From assembly GCA_028871555.1 (NCBI GenBank), contig JAGWNA010000011.1:1-63498 (forward strand): a stretch of DNA of 63,498 nucleotides, written 5' to 3'. The stretch is from Lysobacteraceae bacterium (GTDB lineage: Bacteria; Pseudomonadota; Gammaproteobacteria; Xanthomonadales; Rhodanobacteraceae). Under the pieces are notes generated by a model. The model searched no databases and was not told the DNA's origin. It saw only the letters and a program-made list of their open reading frames with translations. Of the stretch, positions 47,270-54,875 are shown piece by piece (the first letter of the stretch is position 1; every line of letters begins with the position of its first letter). The translations under genes were made by a program, and so were the position numbers.

Positions 47270-47980
47270 ATGCGCTACGAGTTGTATTACTGGACGGGCA
47301 TCCAGGGCCGCGGCGAGTTCGTGCGGTTGGCTCTGGAAGATGCAGGCGCCAGCTACGTCGACGTGGCGCGCCAGAAAGGCGACGGCGCGATTGCCGCCTT
47401 TCTCGATGGGGAACACAAAGGTGCGCTGCCGTTCGCGCCGCCGTTCCTCAAGGCCGGCCGGCTGGTCATCGCACAGACCGCAAACATCCTGCAGTATCTC
47501 GGTCCGGGACTCGGCCTCGTACCCGACGGCGAGTCCGGACGCATCTACGCGCATCAGCTGGAACTGACCATCAGCGACATTGTTGCCGAGGTCCACGACA
47601 GTCACCATCCGGTTGCCGGCAGGCTGTATTACGCGGACCAGAGGGCGGAAGCGAAGCGGCGCGCCGCCGACCTTCGCGAGACGCGGCTGCCCGAATTCCT
47701 CGGTTACTTCGAGAACGTGCTGCAGCGTGGCGGCGGTCGCCACCCCCTGCGCGAACACTCCTATGTCGACCTTTCGCTATTCCAGCTGATGGCCGGGCTG
47801 GACTACGCGTTTCCCCGCGCGATGCGGCGCCTCGGGCGCGACCTTCCACGGCTGCGAGCCTTGGGCAAACGGGTCGCGGAACGGCCGCGCATCGCGGCTT
47901 ATCTCGACTCTCCGCGACGCCAGGCATTCAACGAGAATGGCATCTTCCGCCATTACCCCGAGCTGGACGACCCGCTCTAG
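47270..47980 (+). CDS. glutathione S-transferase family protein
   Basis: A 236-aa GST-like protein. The N-terminal thioredoxin fold reads YELYYWTGIQGRGEFVRLAL, with the cis-Pro site LPFAPPFLKAGRLVIAQTANILQYL (the loop LPFAPPFL replaces the usual VP and QT is the ES-type site). The helical C-terminal domain ends in HSYVDLSLFQLMAGLDYAFP and PRIAAYLDSPRR. It resembles the sigma/alpha-type GSTs (Gln-Arg-Gly-Glu start). Start at 47270 after GGAG. Substrate not known. Confidence 0.87.
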   Translation: MRYELYYWTGIQGRGEFVRLALEDAGASYVDVARQKGDGAIAAFLDGEHKGALPFAPPFLKAGRLVIAQTANILQYLGPGLGLVPDGESGRIYAHQLELTISDIVAEVHDSHHPVAGRLYYADQRAEAKRRAADLRETRLPEFLGYFENVLQRGGGRHPLREHSYVDLSLFQLMAGLDYAFPRAMRRLGRDLPRLRALGKRVAERPRIAAYLDSPRRQAFNENGIFRHYPELDDPL

Positions 47981-47996
47981 AAGAGCGTCCGACCGC

Positions 47997-48428
47997 TCAA
48001 AACAGCGCAATCACCATCGTACCGGACACGATCAGCACGCCACCGATCAGCAGCGGCCAGCTTGGCCGCTCGCCGAGGAACACCAGCCCCAGCACGATCG
48101 CCAGGGCCACGCTGAGTTTGTCGATCGGTGCCACCTTGCTGACCGGGCCAAGCTGCAGTGCACGGTAGTAGCAGAGCCACGACAGCCCGGTGGCGATACC
48201 CGACAGCACCAGGAACAGCCAGCTGTGCAGCGGCAGTCCGGTCGGCCTGGCCCATTCCCGACGCAGGCTGAGGATGCCGGCGGTGACCAGCAGGATCACG
48301 ATGGTGCGGATGAAGGTGGCGATGTTGGAATTGATGCCGACCACGCCGAGCTTGCCGAACAGCGCCGTCAACGCCGCAAACAGCGCCGAGCCCAGCGCGA
48401 ACAGCAGCCAGCTTTCACGCAGGTGCAT
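47997..48428 (-). CDS. half-size EamA family transporter
   Basis: A 143-aa protein with about five hydrophobic segments and one EamA domain, half of the usual ten-TM DMT carrier. Typical parts: WLLFALGSALFAALTALFGKLG, SGIATGLSWLCYYRALQLGPVSKVAPIDKLSVALAI (the second is longer in the protein) and FLGERPSWPLLIGGVLIVSG. Short EamA proteins are common in proteobacteria and probably act as dimers. Substrate unknown. It is convergent with the GST-like gene (16 nt apart). Confidence 0.85.
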   Translation of the reverse strand: MHLRESWLLFALGSALFAALTALFGKLGVVGINSNIATFIRTIVILLVTAGILSLRREWARPTGLPLHSWLFLVLSGIATGLSWLCYYRALQLGPVSKVAPIDKLSVALAIVLGLVFLGERPSWPLLIGGVLIVSGTMVIALF

Positions 48429-48504
48429 GGCCCATCCTCATCCCCGGGCATGACCCTGATGCCGGCAACCAGGCATGGTCGGGGACGACATGCCGCAAGC
48501 AGCC

Positions 48505-49008
48505 TCAGTGCCCGTCGCCATCCTGCGTGTCTGCAGGGGCGGCCTGCGCGGGCGGTCTGCTCTTGCCCCACTCCAGCACCTTGTACATGACCGGCCCCAC
48601 CGGTTTCTGGCCGTGCTCATCGACCAGCCGTCCCTGCGGATCGACCGTGTAGATCTGCTGGATGCCGTTCTTGGGCGTCACCACCACCATGTAGACCTGG
48701 CCATTGCGCCGGTATTCCTGCACATTGATGTCGCCTTCCTGGCGCACCCGGACGTCCGGCGGCGACGCATCGCGGCCGAGCCGGGTATCGCCGCTTTTCA
48801 TCGGCGGCAGGGTCAACGGCGGCAGGCTGGACTTCGGCGTGCCGGCATGGTCGTGCCCGCCACCCGACTTCGCCGGCGACACCGCCTTCACGCCCGGATC
48901 GTTGATGCCGGGCGGTGGCGGCACGTTCGTGCTCGACACCGACGACTGCGCAAAAGCGCTGGAAGCGAGCAGAACGCTGGCGGCAGCCAGCAGGGCAGCG
49001 ATTTTCAT
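48505..49008 (-). CDS. DUF2782 family secreted protein
   Basis: A 167-aa protein with a signal peptide (MKIAALLAAASVLLASSAFAQ). A Pro/Lys/Gly-rich segment (about 25-80) is followed by the DUF2782 core DVRVRQEGDINVQEYRRNGQ, then VYMVVVTPKNG and YTVDPQGRLVD. In gammaproteobacteria this gene is a regular neighbour of polA, here divergent from it. Function unknown; the periplasmic location is inferred from the signal peptide. Confidence 0.85.
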   Translation of the reverse strand: MKIAALLAAASVLLASSAFAQSSVSSTNVPPPPGINDPGVKAVSPAKSGGGHDHAGTPKSSLPPLTLPPMKSGDTRLGRDASPPDVRVRQEGDINVQEYRRNGQVYMVVVTPKNGIQQIYTVDPQGRLVDEHGQKPVGPVMYKVLEWGKSRPPAQAAPADTQDGDGH

Positions 49009-49091
49009 GGTGGCGACCTCGGATCGGGAATCGAAGCATAGCAGTGCATTCGTGAAGCGCGCCGATTCGCGCGCGCATGCGAGAATGGCGC

Positions 49092-51839
49092 ATGGCCAAG
49101 CTCATCCTCATCGACGGCTCATCCTATCTGTACCGCGCCTTCCACGCGCTGCCGCCGCTGACCAATGCCCACGGCGAGCCGACCGGTGCACTGTTCGGCG
49201 TGGTCAACATGCTGCGCGCCACGTTGAAGGCCGACCCGGACTACCTCGCCTTTGTCAGCGACGCTCCCGGCCCGACCTTCCGTGACGCCTTGTACGACCA
49301 GTACAAGGCTAACCGCCCACCAATGCCCGACGACCTGCGCGCACAGGTCGAGCCGATGCTGGCGCTCGTGGGAGCACTGGGCTTTCCGATCCTGCGCGTG
49401 CCCGGGGTCGAGGCCGACGACGTGATCGGCACGCTCGCCGTGCAGGCGCAGGCACTCGGCATCGAGGTGCTGGTCTCGACCGGCGACAAGGATCTGGCGC
49501 AATTGGTGAGCCCCCATGTCACCCTGGTCAACACGATGAGCAACACGGTCACCGACGGCGCCGGGGTGATGGAAAAATTCGGGGTGCGGCCGGAGCAGAT
49601 CGTCGACTTCCTCGCGCTTACCGGCGACACCGTCGACAACGTGCCGGGCGTGCCCAAGTGCGGCCCGAAGACCGCCGCCAGGTGGCTGGCCGAGTACGCC
49701 ACGCTGGACGGCGTGATCGCGAATGCCGACAAGATCGGCGGCAAGATCGGCGAGAGCCTGCGCGCCGCGCTGCCACAGCTGCCGCTGTCGCGCGAGCTGG
49801 TGACGATCAAGACCGATGTGCCGCTGGATTTCGCTCCCACCGACCTGACCCGGCGCGAGGCGGACACCGCGCGGCTGCGCGAGCTGTACACCCGTTACGA
49901 GTTCAAGGCGGCGCTGAAGGACCTGGACGGAACCGCGGAATCCGCAGGAGCGCACCCTGTGCGCGAAAGCTCCGGCGACGGCTCCGAGGTATCGACCCAA
50001 GAGCATCGCGCACAGGGTGCGCTCCTGCGGGGTCCGGGCGAATACGAACTGGTCGCCACCCGGGCCGGTTTCGATGCGTGGCTGGACAAATTGCGCGGTG
50101 CCGAACTGATCGCGTTCGACACCGAGACCACCAGCATCGACGCGATGCGCGCGGATGTCGTGGGCATCAGCTTCGCGGTGGAGTCGGGCCATGCCTGCTA
50201 CATCCCGCTCGGCCACGACTATCCCGGTGTGCCGTCACAGCTCGACCGCGACAGCGTGCTGGCCACCCTCAAGCCGCTCCTCGAGGACGCCGGCAAAGCC
50301 AAGCTCGGCCAGCATGCCAAGTACGACATCAACGTGCTCAGCCATTACGGCATTGCCGTGCAGGGGCTTCGGCACGACAGCATGCTCGAATCCTACGTGT
50401 GGAACGCCACCGCCACGCGCCACGACATGGATTCGCTGGCACGCAAGTACCTCGGCTACGAGACGGTCAAGTACGAGCAGGTCGCCGGCAAGGGCGCGAA
50501 GCAGATCGCGTTCTCGCAGGTGGATCTGGACACCGCCTGCCGCTATGCCGCCGAAGATGCCGACGTCACCCTGCGCCTGCATCGCGCGCTGTGGCCCATG
50601 CTGCAGAGCGTACCGAAGCTGCGCAAAGTCTACGAAGAGATCGAGATTCCGCTGGTGCCGGTGCTGGCCGCCATGGAGCGCCACGGCGTGCTGATCGACA
50701 GTGACGAACTGCGCCGGCAGAGCCAGCAACTGGGCAAACGCATGCTGGAACTGCAGCGGCTGGCGTACGGCTCGGCGGGGCGCGAATTCAACCTCGATTC
50801 GCCCAGGCAGCTGCAGGCGATCCTGTTCGACGAACTCGGCCTCAAGGCGAAGCTGAAGACCCCGACCGGCCAGCCGTCCACCAACGAGGAGGCACTGGAA
50901 GCGATCGCCGACACGCACGAGCTGCCCCGGCTGATCCTCGACTATCGCGGCCTGGCCAAGCTTCGTTCCACCTACACCGACAAGCTGGCCGGCATCGTCA
51001 ACCCGCGCACCGGCCGCGTGCACACCAGCTATCACCAGGGCGCGGTGGCGACCGGGCGCATCTCCTCGTCCGATCCGAACCTGCAGAACATCCCGGTGCG
51101 TACCGAGGAAGGCCGGCGCATCCGCCAGGCATTCATCGCGCCGCCGGGCTGGAAGGTGCTGGCTGCGGACTACTCGCAGATCGAGCTGCGCATCATGGCG
51201 CACCTGTCCGGCGACGAAGGCCTGCTGCGCGCGTTCCGTGAGGGCGGCGACGTGCATCGCGCCACCGCGGCGGAAGTTTTCGCACTGGCACCGGACGAAG
51301 TCACCGCCAATCAGCGCCGCGCCGCCAAGGCGATCAACTTCGGCCTGATGTACGGCATGAGCGCGTTCGGCCTGGCCCGCCAGCTCGGCGTCGACCGCGG
51401 CGAGGCCGGCGATTACATGGCACGCTACTTCGCGCGCTATCCCGGCGTGCGTGCCTACATGGAGGCCACGCGCGAGCAGGCGCACCGCGACGGCTACGTC
51501 GAGACCCTGTTCGGCCGGCGGCTGTATCTGGAAAATCTCGCCTCGCGCAACCAGGGCCTGCGCCAGGGCGCCGAGCGCGCGGCCGTGAACGCGCCGATGC
51601 AGGGCACCGCGGCCGACATCATCAAGCGCGCGATGATCGCCATGGCCGCCTGGATCGACGGGCGCGACGACGTCCACATGCTGATGCAGGTACACGACGA
51701 GCTGGTGTTCGAGGTGCGCGCCGATGCCGTCGAGAGCGTGCGCGCCGCGGTCATCGAACGGATGTCCGGCGCGGCGGAACTGGCGGTGCCGTTGCTGGTC
51801 GATGTGGGCGTAGGCGCGAACTGGGACGAAGCGCACTGA
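49092..51839 (+). CDS. polA: DNA polymerase I with an in-frame palindromic repeat in the linker
   Basis: Repair and Okazaki-fragment polymerase, 915 aa. Residues 1-270 are the 5'-3' exonuclease (LILIDGSSYLYRAFHAL, STGDKDLAQLV, LTGDTVDNVPGVPKCGPKTA). Residues about 284-313 come from a 25-bp perfect inverted repeat. The 3'-5' exonuclease retains the DxE site (D343, E345 in FDTETTS), so proofreading should work. The polymerase has motif A DYSQIELRIMAHLSGD and motif C QVHDELVFE (D869). Start ATG 49092 lies 5 nt after a GAGAAT -10-like box, so the mRNA may be leaderless; 49077 is the alternative start. Confidence 0.97.
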   Translation: MAKLILIDGSSYLYRAFHALPPLTNAHGEPTGALFGVVNMLRATLKADPDYLAFVSDAPGPTFRDALYDQYKANRPPMPDDLRAQVEPMLALVGALGFPILRVPGVEADDVIGTLAVQAQALGIEVLVSTGDKDLAQLVSPHVTLVNTMSNTVTDGAGVMEKFGVRPEQIVDFLALTGDTVDNVPGVPKCGPKTAARWLAEYATLDGVIANADKIGGKIGESLRAALPQLPLSRELVTIKTDVPLDFAPTDLTRREADTARLRELYTRYEFKAALKDLDGTAESAGAHPVRESSGDGSEVSTQEHRAQGALLRGPGEYELVATRAGFDAWLDKLRGAELIAFDTETTSIDAMRADVVGISFAVESGHACYIPLGHDYPGVPSQLDRDSVLATLKPLLEDAGKAKLGQHAKYDINVLSHYGIAVQGLRHDSMLESYVWNATATRHDMDSLARKYLGYETVKYEQVAGKGAKQIAFSQVDLDTACRYAAEDADVTLRLHRALWPMLQSVPKLRKVYEEIEIPLVPVLAAMERHGVLIDSDELRRQSQQLGKRMLELQRLAYGSAGREFNLDSPRQLQAILFDELGLKAKLKTPTGQPSTNEEALEAIADTHELPRLILDYRGLAKLRSTYTDKLAGIVNPRTGRVHTSYHQGAVATGRISSSDPNLQNIPVRTEEGRRIRQAFIAPPGWKVLAADYSQIELRIMAHLSGDEGLLRAFREGGDVHRATAAEVFALAPDEVTANQRRAAKAINFGLMYGMSAFGLARQLGVDRGEAGDYMARYFARYPGVRAYMEATREQAHRDGYVETLFGRRLYLENLASRNQGLRQGAERAAVNAPMQGTAADIIKRAMIAMAAWIDGRDDVHMLMQVHDELVFEVRADAVESVRAAVIERMSGAAELAVPLLVDVGVGANWDEAH
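49942..50030. repeat. REPIN-like element A6 inside polA
   Basis: Arms 49942-49966 and 50006-50030 are perfect 25-bp inverted copies (CCGCAGGAGCGCACCCTGTG...). The 39-nt loop ends in CCAAGAGCA next to the right arm, as in A2 and A4. The repeat is translated without stops. It lies between the two exonuclease domains of DNA polymerase I. Confidence 0.93.
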
Positions 51840-51861
51840 AGCGCAACCGCAACAGCCATCG

Positions 51862-51892
51862 GACCGGCAAGCGCAGCAACCGCTTGCCGGTC
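51862..51892 (+). terminator. terminator-like hairpin after polA
   Basis: A perfect 12-bp stem (GACCGGCAAGCG / CGCTTGCCGGTC) with a 7-base loop, 23 nt after the polA stop. The following AATGTTTC is only weakly T-rich, so termination may be incomplete. It separates polA from the sRNA candidate. Confidence 0.6.
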
Positions 51893-51979
51893 AATGTTTC
51901 ATGATGTGAACCGGCGATAAACCCGCCCTGCAGCCTGTGCAACTTTCGCCGCATCCGCCGTTCCAATTCATCGGGTGCA

Positions 51980-52096
51980 CGCAATGGCATCCACGGCGTG
52001 TTCACCTCCCTGAACCGCCAACCCGGACGCGAACCCCTCCCCTGGTTTCGCCTCCACCGACCCCGAAGGCTCCCCCTGGCCTTCGGGGTCTTTTTT
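51980..52096 (+). ncRNA. candidate small RNA with three C-rich hairpin loops (sX13-like)
   Basis: Downstream of polA, three hairpins with C-rich loops follow each other. SL1 is 51995-52019 (stem GTTCA/TGAAC extended by GGCG/CGCC, loop CCTCCC). SL2 is 52029-52051 (GCGAACC / GGTTTCGC, loop CCTCCCCT). SL3 is 52059-52090, a perfect 12-bp terminator stem (loop TCCCCCTG) with T6 after it. This matches my memory of the Xanthomonas sRNA sX13: about 115 nt, C-rich loops, next to polA like E. coli Spot 42. The loops could pair with G-rich ribosome-binding sites. The 5' end is a guess from that length; the promoter is not clear. Confidence 0.7.
52059..52096 (+). terminator. terminator of the sRNA candidate
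   Basis: A perfect 12-bp stem (GACCCCGAAGGC / GCCTTCGGGGTC) with loop TCCCCCTG and TTTTTT directly after. It is among the strongest terminators of the window and does not belong to a protein gene. Confidence 0.9.
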
Positions 52097-52175
52097 GCAC
52101 TCCGCTCATGCGCGTGCTTTTTCTGCACACGTACAGCCGGCATACTCGGGCACAACCATCGATGAGGGGGTATCC

Positions 52176-52394
52176 ATGCGCGCAGGACTGATCATCGCCG
52201 GCATCATCCTGCTGGTTGCCGGCATCTGGATCATCGCCGGCCACGCCAGCTACCAGCACACCGACACTGTGCTGCAGGTCGGTTCGGCCAAACTCACCGC
52301 CACCCAGGACAAGGACATACCGAAGTGGCTGGGTATCGCCGGCATCGTGGTGGGCGGCCTGCTGGCGATTGGCGGCTTCATCAAGAAGAATTGA
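52176..52394 (+). CDS. small two-TM membrane protein (DUF3185-like)
   Basis: A 72-aa protein with an N-terminal membrane segment (RAGLIIAGIILLVAGIWII) and a second at about 48-68 (IPKWLGIAGIVVGGLLAIGGF), joined by a polar loop. It fits the layout of DUF3185-type proteins. The start at 52176 has GAGGGGG just upstream. It has its own terminator at 52446. Function unknown. Confidence 0.8.
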   Translation: MRAGLIIAGIILLVAGIWIIAGHASYQHTDTVLQVGSAKLTATQDKDIPKWLGIAGIVVGGLLAIGGFIKKN

Positions 52395-52445
52395 GCGTGG
52401 CAGGCTGTCGGGCTCTGGTCGGCCGGGCTGCCAGGCGATACGCCC

Positions 52446-52473
52446 GAAAACCGCCGCACTCGCGGCGGTTTTC
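52446..52473 (+). terminator. terminator before uvrD
   Basis: A perfect 12-bp stem (GAAAACCGCCGC / GCGGCGGTTTTC), loop ACTC, then GTTT. It stops the DUF3185-like gene; its right half overlaps the place where the uvrD -35 should be. Confidence 0.8.
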
Positions 52474-52487
52474 GTTTGGCAGCCCGG

Positions 52488-52493
52488 TACAAT
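52488..52493 (+). promoter_or_regulatory. -10 box of uvrD (possible leaderless mRNA)
   Basis: TACAAT ends 7 nt before the ATG at 52501. The start of transcription would fall at the start codon, and no ribosome-binding site is present. Confidence 0.5.
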
Positions 52494-52500
52494 CGGCACG

Positions 52501-54831
52501 ATGGATGTCTCGCACCTGATCGATCCGCTCAACGACGCGCAACGTGAAGCGGTCTGCGCCCCGCCCGGCCATTACCTGATACTGGCCGGCGCCGGTTCCG
52601 GCAAGACCCGCGTCCTGACCCACCGCATCGGCTGGCTGACCCGGGTCGAGCAGGTGCCGCCATGGGCGATCCTCGCCGTCACCTTCACCAACAAGGCCGC
52701 CGGCGAGATGCGGATGCGGCTGGAGGCGCTGATTCCCGGCGGCACCCAGGGGCTCACCGTCGGCACCTTCCACGGCATTGCCCATCGCCTGCTGCGCCGG
52801 CACTGGCGCGAGGCGGGGTTGCCGGAAACGTTCCAGATCCTCGACACCGACGATCAGCTGCGGCTGGTCAAGCGCGTCGTCGCCGGGCTGGGTCTGGACG
52901 ATGCGAAGTTTCCGCCGCGCCAGGCCAGCTGGCAGATCAACCACTGGAAGGACGAGGGCAAGCGCCCGGACAGCATCGAGCACCGTGACCATCCGCTCAC
53001 CCGCACATTGGTGCAGATCTACCAGGCCTACGAGGATGCCTGCCGTCGCGCCGGACTGGTCGACTTCGCCGAACTGCTGCTGCGCGCGCACGAGTTGTGG
53101 CTGAAGAACCCGGCACTGCTGGAGCACTACCAGCAGCGCTGGCGGCACCTGCTGATCGACGAGTTCCAGGACACCAACACGCTGCAGTACGCATGGATCC
53201 GGGTACTGGCCGGCGCGACGGGACAGGCGGCTTCCGGTCAAGTCTTCGCCGTCGGCGACGACGACCAGTCGATCTACGGCTGGCGCGGCGCCAAGGTCGA
53301 GAACATGCAGCAGTTCCTGCGCGACTTCCCCGGTGCCCGCACGATCAGGCTGGAACAGAACTACCGCTCCACCGCAACCATCCTCAAGGCCGCCAACAGC
53401 GTGATCGCGCGCAACGGCGCCCGCCTGGGCAAGCAGCTGTGGACCGCAGGCGGCGAAGGTGAACGCATCGCGCTGTACTCGGCCTACAACGAGCAGGACG
53501 AGGCGCGCTTCGTGACCGAGCGCATCGGCGAGTTCATCGCCGGCCACAACGATTCACCTCCGGGCAGCGCGAAGGACTGCGCGATCCTGTACCGCTCCAA
53601 CGCACAGTCGCGCAACTTCGAGGAACAGCTGACCCAGCGCAACATCAAGTACCGCGTCTACGGCGGCCAGCGTTTCTTCGAGCGCGCCGAGATCAAGGAC
53701 GCCCTGGCCTACCTGCGCCTCACCGCGAACCGGCATGATGATGCGGCGTTCGAACGGGCCGTCAATACGCCCGCGCGAGGTATCGGCGAGCGCACGCTGG
53801 ACGCGCTGCGCCGTCGCGCACGCGGCGACAACACCTCGCTGTGGGAAGCGGCCTTGACCGAACTGGCAGGCGGCGAACTGGCCGGGCGCGCGAAGAATGC
53901 GGTGAAGGCGTTTCTGGCGTTGATCGACGAGATGGCGCGCACCTTCAGCCCCCTCTCCCCCGGCACAGCCGGTGAAGAGGGTCGGGGTGAAGGGACGCTC
54001 TCGCCCTCGGATCAAGAGCCCCCCTCACCCTACCCTCTCCCCCGAGCAAGCTCGGGGGAGAGGAGTGACAAGAGCCTCACCCTCGCCGAGCAGATCGACC
54101 ACGCGATCACCCACACCGGTCTGCGCGATTTCTACGAGAAGGACAGCCGCGGCAACGCCGAGTCGCGGGTGGAGAACCTGGACGAACTGGTCAACGTCGC
54201 CAGCCGCTTCGAACCGACCCCGGACGACATCGAGGCGGGCCTGAGCGAACTGTCGGCGTTCCTGTCGCACGCCGCATTGGAATCCGGCGAAAACCAGGGC
54301 GAGGCGTGGGACGACTGCGTGCAGCTGATGACCCTGCATTCGGCCAAGGGGCTGGAGTTTCCGGTGGTGTTCCTGGTCGGCATGGAAGAGGGGCTGTTTC
54401 CCAGCCAGCGTTCGGTCGACGACGAAGGCCGGCTGGAAGAGGAGCGCCGGCTGGCCTACGTCGGCATCACCCGTGCCCGCGAACGACTCATCGTCACCCA
54501 CGCCGAATCGCGCCGCATGCACGGTACCGAAATGCTGGCGCGGCCGTCGCGCTTTCTCGGCGAGATGCCGGGCGAACTGATCGACGAAGTGCGCCCGCGC
54601 GTGCAGGTCAGCCGCCCGCTCCACAGCGGTGCGGCACGCCATGGCGCATCCACCTCGCCGGCGGAAGATCCGCCGGTGAAACTCGGCCAGCGCGTCAGCC
54701 ACCCCAGCTTCGGCGAAGGCGTGGTGGTCAGCGCCGAAGGCAGTGGCGCGCACACGCGCCTGCAGGTGAATTTCGAAGGCGCCGGCAGCAAATGGCTGGT
54801 GGCGGCGTATGCCCGTCTGACACCGCTGTAG
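52501..54831 (+). CDS. uvrD: DNA helicase II (UvrD) with an extra repeat-derived segment
   Basis: SF1A 3'-5' helicase of nucleotide excision and mismatch repair, 776 aa (E. coli 720). Walker A AGAGSGKT is at 29-36, followed by TFTNKAAGEMRMR, DEFQDTNTLQY, GDDDQSIYGWRGA, LEQNYRST, TLHSAKGLEFPVVFL and VGITRARERL. The C-terminal KLGQRVSHPSFGEG...WLVAAYARL is UvrD-specific and rules out Rep. Residues about 483-523 are encoded by a family B repeat inside subdomain 2B, between ALIDEMART and LAEQIDHAI, where E. coli has a short link. The mRNA may be leaderless. Confidence 0.97.
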   Translation: MDVSHLIDPLNDAQREAVCAPPGHYLILAGAGSGKTRVLTHRIGWLTRVEQVPPWAILAVTFTNKAAGEMRMRLEALIPGGTQGLTVGTFHGIAHRLLRRHWREAGLPETFQILDTDDQLRLVKRVVAGLGLDDAKFPPRQASWQINHWKDEGKRPDSIEHRDHPLTRTLVQIYQAYEDACRRAGLVDFAELLLRAHELWLKNPALLEHYQQRWRHLLIDEFQDTNTLQYAWIRVLAGATGQAASGQVFAVGDDDQSIYGWRGAKVENMQQFLRDFPGARTIRLEQNYRSTATILKAANSVIARNGARLGKQLWTAGGEGERIALYSAYNEQDEARFVTERIGEFIAGHNDSPPGSAKDCAILYRSNAQSRNFEEQLTQRNIKYRVYGGQRFFERAEIKDALAYLRLTANRHDDAAFERAVNTPARGIGERTLDALRRRARGDNTSLWEAALTELAGGELAGRAKNAVKAFLALIDEMARTFSPLSPGTAGEEGRGEGTLSPSDQEPPSPYPLPRASSGERSDKSLTLAEQIDHAITHTGLRDFYEKDSRGNAESRVENLDELVNVASRFEPTPDDIEAGLSELSAFLSHAALESGENQGEAWDDCVQLMTLHSAKGLEFPVVFLVGMEEGLFPSQRSVDDEGRLEEERRLAYVGITRARERLIVTHAESRRMHGTEMLARPSRFLGEMPGELIDEVRPRVQVSRPLHSGAARHGASTSPAEDPPVKLGQRVSHPSFGEGVVVSAEGSGAHTRLQVNFEGAGSKWLVAAYARLTPL
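53950..54063. repeat. family B palindromic repeat pair inside uvrD
   Basis: Left copy 53950-53995 (CCCTCTCCCCCGG hairpin, then GAGGGTCGGGGTGAAGGG) and right copy about 54020-54063 in inverse orientation (CCCTCACCCTACCCTCTCC, hairpin CCCGAGCAAGCTCGGG, GGAGAGG). The same unit stands alone after hppA (12579). It is translated in frame as SPLSPGTAGEEGRGEG and PSPYPLPRASSGERS. Confidence 0.88.
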
Positions 54832-54875
54832 CCGGGCCGGCGGCGGCGAACCGGCCGGCCGCCGCCGATGGATGC

